A stretch of DNA of 54,664 nucleotides from Oscillospiraceae bacterium (GTDB lineage Bacteria; Bacillota; Clostridia; Oscillospirales; Oscillospiraceae): NCBI GenBank assembly GCA_022794215.1, contig JAAWEH010000020.1, positions 1 to 54,664 of the forward strand. Reading direction: 5' to 3'. The position numbers were made by a program, and so were the translations under genes. Below the pieces are notes generated by a model. That model had not been told where the DNA came from. It saw only the letters and a list, made by a program, of their open reading frames with translations, and did no database searches. Below, piece by piece: positions 23,505 to 33,771 of the stretch. The number at the start of each line of letters is the position of its first letter. The stretch's first letter is position 1.

Positions 23505-24425
23505 TCAGTCCTTCAGACTGGGATCCAGAATGTCCCGGAGCTTATCGCCCAGGATGTTGAAGCAGATCACCGTGATCATTATAGCCAGACCAGGAACAAA
23601 GGTGAGGCTGGGATGATTCCACAGGTTTTCCTTGCCGGCCGAGATCATATCGCCCCATTCAGGCATAGGAGGGGTAACGCCCATGCCCAGGTAGCTCAGG
23701 GTGGAGATGGAAATGATGGAGGAGGCCATCCGCATGGTAGCGGTGACAATGATGGTGGGCAGGCAGTTTTTCAGAATGTGGATGAACAAGATTCGGGAGT
23801 CCTTGGCGCCCAGGGAACGGGTGGCCATGATATAGTCCTCTTCCTTCACCTGCAGCGCCTTGCCCCGGATCATCCGGGCGAAGGAGGGGATGGCCCATAC
23901 GCCGATGGCCAGCATGGTGTTGAAGTCATTGACGCTCAGCATGGCGATAATGAGCATGGCCAGCAGGATACTGGGGAAGGCAAACAGGAGATCCATCACC
24001 CGCATGATGGGGTTATCCAGCTTGGGGTAATAGGCCGCCAAAAGACCGGCGGAGACGCCGATGAGCAGACCGATGAAAGTGGCCACAAACCCTACCCGCA
24101 GGGAGACCCGGCCGCCGTAAAGAAGCCGTGCCAATACATCTCGACCATATTTATCCGTGCCCAAATAGTGGCCGGGAACGTACTGCATCAAAGGGTCGAA
24201 ACCCTCAGCATCAGGGTTGGTCTCCACAGTCCACTGGGCCCAAAAACCGGGGCGCAGACGGATGGAGGGATCCTGCTCCTCGTAGCTGTAAGGGGTGATC
24301 ACAGGCGCCAGAATCACCATCAGAAGCTCTGCGATCAAGATGACAAAGCACAGGGTAGCCAGCTTGTTTTTCAGCAGCTTTTCAAAGGCGACGCGAACGG
24401 GGTTGGTGCGTTTTATCTGTTCCAT
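23505..24425 (-). CDS. oppC: Peptide ABC transporter permease OppC/DppC
   Basis: 306 residues. One N-terminal membrane segment (LCFVILIAELLMVILAPVI), a substantial outer loop with PFDPLMQYVP-type residues and GTDKYGRDVLARLLYGGRVSL (the hallmark of the DppC subfamily), five further segments, and the coupling EAA-like loop MATRSLGAKDSRILFIHILKN. The C terminus ends in LGDKLRDILDPSLKD, standard for the family. The start is preceded by AGGAGG. It lies 14 nt after oppB and 78 nt before oppA. Confidence 0.96.
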   Translation of the reverse strand: MEQIKRTNPVRVAFEKLLKNKLATLCFVILIAELLMVILAPVITPYSYEEQDPSIRLRPGFWAQWTVETNPDAEGFDPLMQYVPGHYLGTDKYGRDVLARLLYGGRVSLRVGFVATFIGLLIGVSAGLLAAYYPKLDNPIMRVMDLLFAFPSILLAMLIIAMLSVNDFNTMLAIGVWAIPSFARMIRGKALQVKEEDYIMATRSLGAKDSRILFIHILKNCLPTIIVTATMRMASSIISISTLSYLGMGVTPPMPEWGDMISAGKENLWNHPSLTFVPGLAIMITVICFNILGDKLRDILDPSLKD

Positions 24426-24439
24426 TGTTCCGTCCCTCC

Positions 24440-25384
24440 TCAGCCTTCGTATTTGATCCGGGGATCAATGACGCAGTACAGAATATCCACGATCAGATTA
24501 ATAATGATGAACATGGCGGCGATGATAAGCACCGTGCTTTGAACCACAGGATAGTTATAATTTCGGATGGCGTTGATGAGGTAGGTGCCGATGCCGTTGA
24601 TCACAAAGACCTGTTCGGTGATGATGGCGCCGCCCAGCAATCCGCCGAAGCTGGTGCCGAACTGGGTCACCAGGGGGATCAGAGCGTTTCTTAGAGCGTG
24701 GGCCACGATAATGGTGTTTCGCTTAAGGCCCTTGGATTTGGCTGTGCGTATGTAGTCCGACTGGAGCACATCCAGCATGGCGGAGCGGCCCAGCCGGATG
24801 AAGCTGGCGATGGTGCCGGTAGCCAGGGCGAAGGCGGGGAGGATGGCCTCCTTAAAGCCGGTGGGCGTCCAGAAGAAGTGGGTCATGCCGCCGGCGGGGA
24901 GCCAGTGGAGCTTGACCGAGAACACATACATCAGCATGGTGCCCAGCAGGAAGTTGGGGATGGACAGGGCGATGAGGGAGCTGGTGGTGACCACGTTGTC
25001 CACAACAGTGTCCTTTTTCAGGGCGGTGACAATGCCGGCGGGGATGCCGATGACCACCGACAGGATCATGGCAGCGCAGGCCAGGTTCAGGGTGTTGGGC
25101 AGGCGCACCAGGATCTCGTCCAAAATGGGCTGTCGGGAGGTGAAGGAGGTGCCCAGGTTCAAGGTCAGCAGATTCCTGAGATAAATAAGGTACTGTACCA
25201 GGAAAGGTTTGTCCAGTCCCAAGCTGGCCCGAACCACGGCGATGTCCTCCTCGGTGGCAGAGGGGCCGGCCACCATGGTAGCCGCATCGCCGGGGGCGAT
25301 ATAAAGGCTGGCGAACACGATGAAGCTCATTCCGAGCAGCAACAGGAACATGAGCATGATCCGCTTTGTAATATATCTTCGCAT
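24440..25384 (-). CDS. oppB: Peptide ABC transporter permease OppB/DppB
   Basis: 314 residues. Six membrane segments starting with IMLMFLLLLGMSFIVFASLY, the PGD motif after segment 1, LGLDKPFLVQYLIYL, LGTSFTSRQPILDEI and the EAA loop (YIRTAKSKGLKRNTIIVAHALRN). The C terminus ends in CVIDPRIKYEG as usual for the subfamily. The start at 25384 is supported by AGGAGG eight bases upstream; longer in-frame readings extend into the promoter. First gene of the seven-gene operon oppB-oppC-oppA-oppD-oppF-ggt-nuclease. Confidence 0.96.
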   Translation of the reverse strand: MRRYITKRIMLMFLLLLGMSFIVFASLYIAPGDAATMVAGPSATEEDIAVVRASLGLDKPFLVQYLIYLRNLLTLNLGTSFTSRQPILDEILVRLPNTLNLACAAMILSVVIGIPAGIVTALKKDTVVDNVVTTSSLIALSIPNFLLGTMLMYVFSVKLHWLPAGGMTHFFWTPTGFKEAILPAFALATGTIASFIRLGRSAMLDVLQSDYIRTAKSKGLKRNTIIVAHALRNALIPLVTQFGTSFGGLLGGAIITEQVFVINGIGTYLINAIRNYNYPVVQSTVLIIAAMFIIINLIVDILYCVIDPRIKYEG

Positions 25385-25432
25385 AGACAGCGCCTCCTGA
25401 ATATAGCACAGAACTCTATATATTATTTTAAC

Positions 25433-25461
25433 ATGATAAAGCGAAGAAGAAGTTTTTGCAA
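25433..25461 (-). promoter_or_regulatory. Promoter of the opp-ggt operon
   Basis: Minus strand -35 TTGCAA (25461-25456), 17-bp spacer, -10 TATCAT (25438-25433), about 50 nt ahead of oppB. The 400-nt gap 25385-25784 carries no gene; besides this promoter it holds a hairpin, three TGTCAAC repeats and a plus-strand promoter. Confidence 0.7.
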
Positions 25462-25591
25462 CAGTTTCTTTCCTTTCTACAAAAAGATTGATGAATGTGA
25501 CAAGAAAAAGAAACCCCCAAGAAAAAAATTGCGCAAAATGGCTAAGGGCAAAGGGTCGCAATCCTGAAATTTTTCCTGCAAAAATAAAGGG

Positions 25592-25629
25592 AGGCCCATT
25601 TTTCGGCAAAAAAGCAGAAAAATGGGCCT
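25592..25629. terminator. Strong hairpin downstream of the nucleoside phosphorylase gene
   Basis: 13-bp perfect stem AGGCCCATTTTTC / GAAAAATGGGCCT with a 12-nt loop. It is about 155 nt past the phosphorylase stop on the minus strand and lacks an ideal T-run, so termination is likely but not certain. Confidence 0.55.
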
Positions 25630-25640
25630 TGTGAATATAA

Positions 25641-25696
25641 TGTCAACACGAGAAAAAATGTCAACATTTGGCGGGGGTTTGCCTCAACTTGTCAAC
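25641..25696. repeat. Three TGTCAAC direct repeats
   Basis: TGTCAAC at 25641-25647, 25659-25665 and 25690-25696. On the minus strand each reads GTTGACA, a consensus -35 element, so they might be overlapping promoter elements or an operator for the opp operon. Confidence 0.4.
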
Positions 25697-25751
25697 CCCG
25701 GGCAGAGACGAAGGCAGGAAAAAACAGGAAGGCCGGCGGGATAGAACCGTA

Positions 25752-25780
25752 TTGCATTTGCTTTGGGAAGATTGTATACT
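25752..25780 (+). promoter_or_regulatory. Plus-strand promoter reading antisense into the phosphorylase gene
   Basis: -35 TTGCAT (25752-25757), 17-bp spacer, -10 TATACT (25775-25780). Both hexamers equal those of the rimP operon promoter. No plus-strand gene follows until 26677, so a transcript from here would be antisense to the entire phosphorylase gene. Confidence 0.5.
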
Positions 25781-25784
25781 GAAA

Positions 25785-26531
25785 TCACGAAAGCCGGCCC
25801 TTGGCCCGATCCTGGGCGATGAGGGAGCGCATGGCCTCCACCGCCACCGAGATGGTCTTGTCAAAATCAACTCGGTTCATGATGGCTCCCGCCCGGCACT
25901 TGCGGATGGAGGCGATGATGAACAGGGCGGAGGTCTCCATCTCCACCGTGACCACGTTGGCGCGGCGCCAGGCCTCCCACCGCTCCTTGAACCGCTCGCC
26001 GGAGGGCAGGTCGTCGGGCTCATACTGGATGTAATAGCAGTCTTTTGTGAGGGTGATGCCCTCCATGAAGTGGACGCCCAGCTTTTCCGCGGCGTCGGCC
26101 AGGGCCGCCACCACGTGGCGGTCGGCCACGGCGGGGAACTCGATGGGAACATAGTGGGGGGTAGTGCCCTCATCCCGGACGGCGGCGGTGCAGATAAAGC
26201 CGTCGATGCTCTCGTCGTAGGAGCTGTCGCAGACCCGGCCGCAGGAACCCACCCGAATGATGGTGTGGGCGCCGCACTTGATCAGCTCCTCCACGGCGAT
26301 GGCCGCCGAAGGGCAGCCCATACCGGTGGAGGCCACCGAGACCATGACCCCGTCCAGATAACCGGTCCAGGTCCGCAGCTCCCGGTTGTTGGCGATGAGC
26401 TGAGGATTCTCCAGCCGCTGGGCAATAATGTCCGTCCGGTCAGGATCGCCGGGCAGCAGGACATAGCCGCCAACCTCGCCTGGAGCGCAAAGGGTGTGGT
26501 GGGTACGGGCGGAATCGTTGGGATTGAACAT
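25785..26531 (-). CDS. Nucleoside phosphorylase (PNP/UDP family, uridine phosphorylase-like)
   Basis: 248 residues. Phosphorolytic cleavage of nucleosides to base and ribose-1-phosphate. Family features: VLLPGDPDRTDIIAQRL near the N terminus (phosphate-binding GDP), STGMGCPSAAIAVEELIKCGAHTIIRVGSCG, and VVTVEMETSALFIIA with the ribose-binding MET. The start at 26531 is preferred because AGAGGTG lies upstream at proper spacing. It is divergent from a LysR regulator and lies next to a nucleoside-type ABC transporter operon. Substrate (uridine, purine nucleoside or nicotinamide riboside) cannot be decided from sequence. Confidence 0.92.
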   Translation of the reverse strand: MFNPNDSARTHHTLCAPGEVGGYVLLPGDPDRTDIIAQRLENPQLIANNRELRTWTGYLDGVMVSVASTGMGCPSAAIAVEELIKCGAHTIIRVGSCGRVCDSSYDESIDGFICTAAVRDEGTTPHYVPIEFPAVADRHVVAALADAAEKLGVHFMEGITLTKDCYYIQYEPDDLPSGERFKERWEAWRRANVVTVEMETSALFIIASIRKCRAGAIMNRVDFDKTISVAVEAMRSLIAQDRAKGRLS

Positions 26532-26676
26532 GGCAGCCACCTCTCTATATTATTGTATTTTCAGCATACAGACGGCGCCCGGGTTCCCCGGGGTTACCGG
26601 TGAAATTGATGCTATTATAGGCTGGGCGCTATAAAATTGCAAGGACTATTTCTGAGGCTGTTTGGAGGAAAAAGAC

Positions 26677-27549
26677 ATGAGAGTAGAGCAGTTAAGGCAT
26701 TTTGTGATTTTGTCGGAAGAACTGAACTACCTGGCCGCGGCGGAGAGACTGTATATCTCCCAACCCAGCCTGTCCAAGAGTATCCAGGCCATTGAGCGGG
26801 AGCTGGGAGTCCAGTTGGTCAACCGGGGTACCCGCCATGTAAGTCTGACGGATACGGGCCTCACCTTTCTGGAGCACGCCAAGCGCATCTGCCGGGAATA
26901 TGAGCAGGCCATGGAGGAGCTGCGGGGAAAAAAGGCCGCCCACATGGTGGTGGAGGTCATGCCCCTGACCTTCCAGGAGGAGATCGCGGACATGCTGGCT
27001 GACTTCTCTCAGGATCACTCGGAGATCCATATGCGGATCCTGGAAAAGGAGAACCAGGAGACGGTAGCCCGCCTGAAGCGGGGAGAGATCGACCTGGCCA
27101 TCATGCGCTATGAGGGGGAGGACGAGCAGCTGCGGGTGATCCCCATGTTCTCCAACCGGATTATCCTGGCGGTGGGCCGGAACCACCCCCTGGCCGGCCG
27201 GAATGCCGTATCCCTGGCCGAGGTGGGGGAGGAGACCTTCCTTGCCTTCAACAAAGGCTCGGAAATGTACAAAAAGAGCATGGAGCTTCTCTCGGCCAAC
27301 GGCGTGTCCCCCGAGCTCCAGGGCTCGGAGGTTCGGGTCAATACCATGAAGCCCTTTATCGAGAAAAAGCGGATGGTGGCAATCCTGACCGACAATATGA
27401 TCGACGACGATGACCCCGGCATCCGGAAACTGGCCATTGCGGGGGATCCCAAGCTGACCATTTCCATCGTGCTGCGCAGGGGGAAAAGCCGCCCGGAGCT
27501 GGAGCAGTTTTTGGACTTTGCCCAGCAGTACTTCCCGAAGCTGGAATAA
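26677..27549 (+). CDS. LysR-family transcriptional regulator
   Basis: 290 residues. N-terminal winged helix-turn-helix (LRHFVILSEELNYLAAAERLYISQPSLSKSIQAIERELGVQLVNR), then a linker helix and a periplasmic-binding-fold effector domain (about 90-290). The start ATG at 26677 is preceded by GGAGG. The divergent gap to the phosphorylase gene contains a -35/-10-like TTGATG..TATAAA and short CTATTATAG-type palindromes that might bind it; CTATAAATAG recurs after the gene, ahead of the transporter operon. The likely regulon is therefore the phosphorylase and the transporter (inference from position). Confidence 0.93.
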   Translation: MRVEQLRHFVILSEELNYLAAAERLYISQPSLSKSIQAIERELGVQLVNRGTRHVSLTDTGLTFLEHAKRICREYEQAMEELRGKKAAHMVVEVMPLTFQEEIADMLADFSQDHSEIHMRILEKENQETVARLKRGEIDLAIMRYEGEDEQLRVIPMFSNRIILAVGRNHPLAGRNAVSLAEVGEETFLAFNKGSEMYKKSMELLSANGVSPELQGSEVRVNTMKPFIEKKRMVAILTDNMIDDDDPGIRKLAIAGDPKLTISIVLRRGKSRPELEQFLDFAQQYFPKLE

Positions 27550-27595
27550 GTGCGGATTTATTCCATTTTTCTATAAATAGTCATAGCTTTTTGAA

Positions 27596-27624
27596 TTGCT
27601 AAACGGTGGGGTTTGCTATATTAT
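27596..27624 (+). promoter_or_regulatory. Promoter of the nucleoside transporter operon
   Basis: -35 TTGCTA (27596-27601), 17-bp spacer, -10 TATTAT (27619-27624). CTATAAATAG, a near-palindrome, lies just upstream at about 27571-27580 and could be a LysR contact. Confidence 0.65.
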
Positions 27625-27708
27625 TTTTGTGTAGTTATACCAGAGATGCCCCGGTGTTTCTGGCAGGTTATCGGCGATTCCAATAAAAAATCAAGAGGAG
27701 AAATGAAA

Positions 27709-28833
27709 ATGAAAAAGTTGACTGCTATGCTCTTGGCGGCTTCCATGGGCCTGACCCTGGCAGCCTGCTCCCCCGCCGCAAGCACCACCCCCACCCCCGC
27801 TCCTTCTCAGGGCACTGAGCCGGCTCCTGTGGAGAGCACCGCTCCTGTGGAGAAGGGTAAGATCACCTACATCATCGGCTATCTGGGCGATAAGTCCATG
27901 AACGACTCCGGCTACGCCGGCATCCAGGAGCTGGAGGGCCAGGGCTACGAGATCCAGGTCATCGAGCACAACAGTCAGGCCGACAAGTATGCCGACTACA
28001 TCTACGATGCCATCGACGACGGCGCCAACTACATCGTCACCAGCTCCGCCATGGACGAGACCGTGGCCCAGATCGCTCCCGAGTACAAGGATGTGAAGTT
28101 CATCCTGTTCGACATGACTGCCGACTATGTCCCCGCTGCCGACAACATCTTCGCTCTCTCTTACGCCCAGAACGAGGGCTCCTTCCTGGTGGGCATGGTC
28201 TCCGCGGCCATGAGCAAGTCCGGCGTGGTGGCCGTAAACGTTGGTAAGGACAGCCCCACCATCAACGACTTCGTGGTCGGTTTCGTGGAGGGCGTCAAGG
28301 CCTACAATCCCGATGCCAAGGTGGTCAAGGGCGTCGTGGGCTCCTGGTCTGACCCCGCCGCCATGAAGACCCTGTGTGAGACTCAGTACCGTGACCAGCA
28401 GGCCGATGTGTTCTATCAGGTGGCCGGCGGTTCCGGCGCCGGCGCTTTCGAGTTTGCCGTGGAGAACGGCTGCTGGTGCATCGGCGTTGACTCCGATCAG
28501 TATGCCGCCTATGCCGAGTCCGAGAACCCCGAGCTGGCGCAGGTCATCGTCACCTCCATGCTGAAGGAAGTGGGCAACTCCCTGGTGGGCACCTTCGCCG
28601 ACATCGAGGCCGGTAAGATCGAGTGGGGCACCACCGTCCTGGCCGGCCTTGCTGACAAGGCCGTGGGCTATGTGGACAACGACTTCTTCCGCTCCACCGT
28701 TCCCGCCGACGTGGTGGATACCATCTCCTCCATTGCCGACAAGGTCGTTTCCGGCGAGATGAACGTGAAGTCCTATTACGACTTTGCTGACGAGGCTGCT
28801 TTCAACACCTTCCTGCAGGATGCCGGTAAGTAA
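27709..28833 (+). CDS. BMP-family (PnrA-like) ABC transporter substrate-binding lipoprotein
   Basis: 374 residues. Lipoprotein signal with lipobox LAAC and a Ser/Thr/Pro spacer (STTPTPAPSQGTEPAPVE). The mature domain is of the basic membrane protein family: ITYIIGYLGDKSMNDSGYAGIQEL, EGSFLVGMVSAAMSKSGVVAVNVGKDSPTINDFVVGFVEGV, and VDSDQYAAYAE. BMP proteins bind nucleosides. I prefer the second of two ATGs (27709), eight bases from AGGAG; 27703 would be too close. Codon use is strongly biased to C/G-ending codons, consistent with high expression. First gene of the transporter operon. Confidence 0.92.
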   Translation: MKKLTAMLLAASMGLTLAACSPAASTTPTPAPSQGTEPAPVESTAPVEKGKITYIIGYLGDKSMNDSGYAGIQELEGQGYEIQVIEHNSQADKYADYIYDAIDDGANYIVTSSAMDETVAQIAPEYKDVKFILFDMTADYVPAADNIFALSYAQNEGSFLVGMVSAAMSKSGVVAVNVGKDSPTINDFVVGFVEGVKAYNPDAKVVKGVVGSWSDPAAMKTLCETQYRDQQADVFYQVAGGSGAGAFEFAVENGCWCIGVDSDQYAAYAESENPELAQVIVTSMLKEVGNSLVGTFADIEAGKIEWGTTVLAGLADKAVGYVDNDFFRSTVPADVVDTISSIADKVVSGEMNVKSYYDFADEAAFNTFLQDAGK

Positions 28834-28862
28834 GAAAGCGATCTGACCATATCAAAACAAGC

Positions 28863-28902
28863 GGCGGGATAATCCAGCCTTGGGGCATTGGATTATCCCG
28901 CC
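28863..28902 (+). terminator. Intercistronic hairpin after the binding-protein gene
   Basis: 14-bp perfect stem GGCGGGATAATCCA / TGGATTATCCCGCC with a 12-nt loop, no T-run. Likely to stabilise or partially terminate, giving excess binding protein over ATPase. Confidence 0.65.
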
Positions 28903-28924
28903 CCTGCTGAAAAGAGGTGCGGGT

Positions 28925-30471
<1,547 letters not shown>

Positions 30472-30475
<4 letters not shown>

Positions 30476-31569
30476 AAGAGGCAAGAAAAATCGAAGCCGC
30501 GTTTGAGATCATCCGTATTGTCGCGTCCCTGGCCATCGCCTATGTGGTGGCCCTGCTGGTTCTGTACTTCGTCAGTGACGAGCCAGTGAAGGTCATCCAG
30601 CAGTTTGTGCTGGGCCCCTTCTCCTCCCCCCGGCGGATCGGCAGTATCCTCAACCTGGCCATCCCCTTCACCATGTGCGGCCTGGGAATGTGCTTTGTAT
30701 ACTCGGTGGGCAAGCTGAACATGCTGGGCGACGGTATCTTCATGTTTTCCGGCTGTATCGTCACCTTCCTGGGCATCCGGCTGGGAACCCTGGGCCTGCC
30801 CTCTCCCGTGCTCTGGGTAATCCTGCTGCTCATCGGCGGTTTGGTGGGCGCGGCTTGTATGTACCTTCCCGCCTGGCTGGATGTAAAGCTGGGGGCCAGC
30901 GTCATCGTGGTCTCCATTATGGCCAATACCATCCTGTCGGAGCTGAGCCAGTACATCCTGCAGTTCCAGATGCGGGATCCCTCCACCAGCTATCTGGCCT
31001 CCTATCCTCTGGATCCCTCGGTGAGCATGCCCAAATTCTTTACCTCCTCCCTGAAGATCCAGAGCGGAATTTTGGTGGCCATCGCCTTCCTCATCCTGTC
31101 CGTTGTGCTGCTGCACAAGACCACTCTGGGCTATAAAATGCGCATGGTGGGCGCCAACGCCAAGATGGCGCGGGCCGCGGGCATGAGCGTGGCCTCCACC
31201 ATTATCATTGCCCAGCTGCTGGGCGGCTTCCTGGCCGGCATGGGCGGCGCCATGGAGATCCTGAGCAACTATACCCGCTTCCAGTGGACCGATACCACCG
31301 GCCACGGCTTCGACGGCCTGATGGTGGCGGTGCTGGCCAAGAAGGATCCCAAGTATGTGCCCCTCACCGCCCTTCTGCTGGCCTATATCCGTATTGGTTC
31401 CGACGTGGTCAACAGCTCCAGCAGCATCCCCAACGAGTTTGTCTCGGTGATCCAGTGTATTATCATTCTGCTGGTGGCCGCGGAAATGTTCCTAACCAAA
31501 CAGCGCAACAAGCTGATCTGCAAGGCGGCGGAAGCCAACCTGAAGCAGGAAGCTCAGAGCGCGGCATAA
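30472..31569 (+). CDS. Nucleoside ABC transporter permease, subunit 1
   Basis: 365 residues, BPD_transp_2 family (NupP-like). About nine membrane segments, beginning with IIRIVASLAIAYVVALLVLYF, plus PFTMCGLGMCFVYSVGKLNMLGDGIFMFSGCIVTF and the conserved GANAKMARAAGMSVASTIIIAQLLGGFLAGMGG. It starts inside the ATPase stop codon (4-nt overlap). Forms the channel with the following permease. Confidence 0.94.
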
Positions 31570-31583
31570 GGGAGGGCTGAGAT

Positions 31584-32543
31584 ATGCTTACATGGATTAC
31601 GGATTTCCTCTACAGTGTAATTAAGCTGTCCGCCCCCATCGTATTTGCGACCCTGGCCTGTGACATCAGCCGTCAGGCGGGTGTGTACAACATGTCCGCA
31701 GAAGGCAATATGCTCATTTCCGCCCTGGCCAGCGTGGTCATTGCCGGTATGTTCAACAGCGTCTGGGCGGGACTGATCGGCGGCGTGGCCGTGGGTGTGC
31801 TGATGGCGGCCATCATCGCCTATGCCCACCTGATCGGTAAGACCAATATGTATCTGACGGGCCTTGCCTTCAATACCGCCGCCACCGGCGGCACCGTCTT
31901 TGTCATGTTCATGCTCTGCGGCGAAAAGACCTCCACCAACGCCGCCATCCGCAGCTATACCATTCCCCAGATCCAGATTCCGATCATTGATAAGATCCCC
32001 GTGCTGGGAAAGATCCTCTCCGGCCACTATCTGCTGACCTATGTGGCCCTCATTTCCGTGATCCTGGTGTGGTTTATGCTCAAGCGGACCCGCCTGGGTC
32101 TGCGGATGCGCTCCATTGCGGAGAATCCCCAGGCCGCGGAGTCTGTGGGCATCTCGGTGGTGAAGGTGCGCTACATCTCCTTCCTGCTCTCCGGCCTCTT
32201 TGCCGGCTTGGGCGGAGCCTATATGTCCATGGCCTACGTCTCCTTCTTCTCCAGAGGCATGGTGGCCGGCCGCGGCTGGATCGGCGTTTCGGCCATGAAC
32301 ATCGCCAACGGCGCCCCCATCGGCTCCTCCATTGCGGCCCTGTTCTTCGGCTTTACCGACACCCTGTCGGTGTCCCTGCAGGCCTTTAATATCCCCATTC
32401 AGTTTGTCAACATGATCCCCTACGTTGCCACCATCCTGGCCCTGGTGATCATGAATATCGTTCGCATCCGCCGCGAGAAGGCCCGGGAAAAGGCCCGCCT
32501 TGCCAAGATGCAGGAAAAAGAGGGATCTGCCGTTGCGCATTAA
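31584..32543 (+). CDS. Nucleoside ABC transporter permease, subunit 2
   Basis: 319 residues, BPD_transp_2 family (NupQ-like). Hydrophobic throughout, with ILIFATLACDISRQAGVYNMSAEGNM-like N-terminal sequence (here PIVFATLACDISRQAGVYNM), AENPQAAESVGISVVKVRYISFLLSGLFAGLGGAYMS and the GRGWIGVSAMNIANGAPIGS block. Follows subunit 1 by 14 nt, with GGGAGGG as ribosome binding site. The C-terminal 20 residues are basic and cytoplasmic. Confidence 0.94.
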   Translation: MLTWITDFLYSVIKLSAPIVFATLACDISRQAGVYNMSAEGNMLISALASVVIAGMFNSVWAGLIGGVAVGVLMAAIIAYAHLIGKTNMYLTGLAFNTAATGGTVFVMFMLCGEKTSTNAAIRSYTIPQIQIPIIDKIPVLGKILSGHYLLTYVALISVILVWFMLKRTRLGLRMRSIAENPQAAESVGISVVKVRYISFLLSGLFAGLGGAYMSMAYVSFFSRGMVAGRGWIGVSAMNIANGAPIGSSIAALFFGFTDTLSVSLQAFNIPIQFVNMIPYVATILALVIMNIVRIRREKAREKARLAKMQEKEGSAVAH

Positions 32544-33768
32544 AAATCAAAGTATCTCCCAGGGGGAAAAGCTGTGGACGGTGGGTTTCGTTTTGATCTG
32601 TCTCATCGCCATCATCCAGCGCACCAGTACACAAATGCAAAATACGGCCCTGCCGCTGTATATCCAGGCCCTGGGCTTTACCAAGGCCGCGGCCGGCAAC
32701 GCCAACGCAGTCTACTCAGCCGCCTCCCTCATCCTGCGGCCCTTTATGGGCATGGTGGTGGACCGCTGGGGAGGGAAGCGGGTGCTGATCTTCGGCACGG
32801 TGCTGTTGGCCTTGACGGTGCTGGGCTACGGCCTTGCGGCCTCTCTGGGCGGTATCGTTCTGCTGCGGGCCCTGGGCGGCGTGGCCTTCTCCGCCACCAC
32901 GGTGGCGGTGTCCACCGTGTCGGTGCAGAACATCGCCGAGTCCCGGATGACGGAAGGCATTGGTTACTTCGGCCTCTCCTCCGCCTTTGCCCAGTCGGTG
33001 GGCCCCGTGTTTGCCCTGGCCCTCATCAGCGACAACGACGCCTATTGGATGTGCTTTGTGGTCACCGCCCTGCTTTTGGGGGTTGCCACCCTTATGACCT
33101 TCTTCGTCAAAGAGCATAAGGAGCCCGTCCGGCAGAGCGCCCCAGCCCGGGAGCAGACTGCGGAACTTCGCCAGCCCAAGCAGAGCGTTTGGATCAAGCT
33201 GGTGGAGCCCACTGCCGTTCTTCCCTCCGTACTCAGCTTCTGTGTCTTTTTTTCCTCCAGCGCGGTGGGAACCTTTATCTCCACCTATACCAAAGAGGCT
33301 GCCATTGCCGGCGTCGCCACCTTCTTTGTGGTAAAGGCCCTGACCATTGCCCTGTCCCGGGTGGTCATCAACCCCATCTACCGGTTCCTGGGCAACGAAA
33401 AGGGGCTGCTGCTGGCCTTCGCCGTCTACGCCGCCAACTTCTGCCTGATCTTTGGAGCGAAGGGGCAGCTTACGCTGTGGACGGCGGGCGCCCTGTTCGG
33501 CTTTGGCTATGGCCTGCTCCAAACCCTGCTCAACGCCGCCGCGGTGATCAATACCCCCAAGAGCCGCCGGGGGGCGGCCAATGCCACCTATTATATCGCC
33601 ATGGATCTGGGCCTGGGCGCGGGCGCTGCCTGCTGGGGCTATGTGGCGGACTGGTTTGGCACCCGGAGCATCTATCTGGGCGCCGCTCTGGTACAGGCGG
33701 CGGCGGTGGTGCTGTTTTTCGTGTTCAAAAAGGTGTACGGCCAATTTATGGAAAAGATTGAGAAGTAG
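32533..33768 (+). CDS. Major facilitator superfamily transporter
   Basis: 411 residues with about 12 membrane segments. N-half MFS features: NTALPLYIQALGFTKAAAGN and the loop 2-3 motif MVVDRWGGKRVLIFG. The start is a TTG at 32533 preceded by GAGGG, overlapping the permease stop by 11 nt, so translation is coupled. Its place in the nucleoside operon suggests export of a base or another salvage product, or a related uptake role; substrate is unknown. Confidence 0.88.
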   Translation: MRIKNQSISQGEKLWTVGFVLICLIAIIQRTSTQMQNTALPLYIQALGFTKAAAGNANAVYSAASLILRPFMGMVVDRWGGKRVLIFGTVLLALTVLGYGLAASLGGIVLLRALGGVAFSATTVAVSTVSVQNIAESRMTEGIGYFGLSSAFAQSVGPVFALALISDNDAYWMCFVVTALLLGVATLMTFFVKEHKEPVRQSAPAREQTAELRQPKQSVWIKLVEPTAVLPSVLSFCVFFSSSAVGTFISTYTKEAAIAGVATFFVVKALTIALSRVVINPIYRFLGNEKGLLLAFAVYAANFCLIFGAKGQLTLWTAGALFGFGYGLLQTLLNAAAVINTPKSRRGAANATYYIAMDLGLGAGAACWGYVADWFGTRSIYLGAALVQAAAVVLFFVFKKVYGQFMEKIEK

Positions 33769-33771
33769 CCT

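Noticed and set aside
25785-26603. Plus-strand gene opposite the nucleoside phosphorylase
   Set aside because: The open frame is antisense to a gene with clear family motifs and has no ribosome binding site; the plus-strand promoter at 25752 is better explained as an antisense RNA start or chance.
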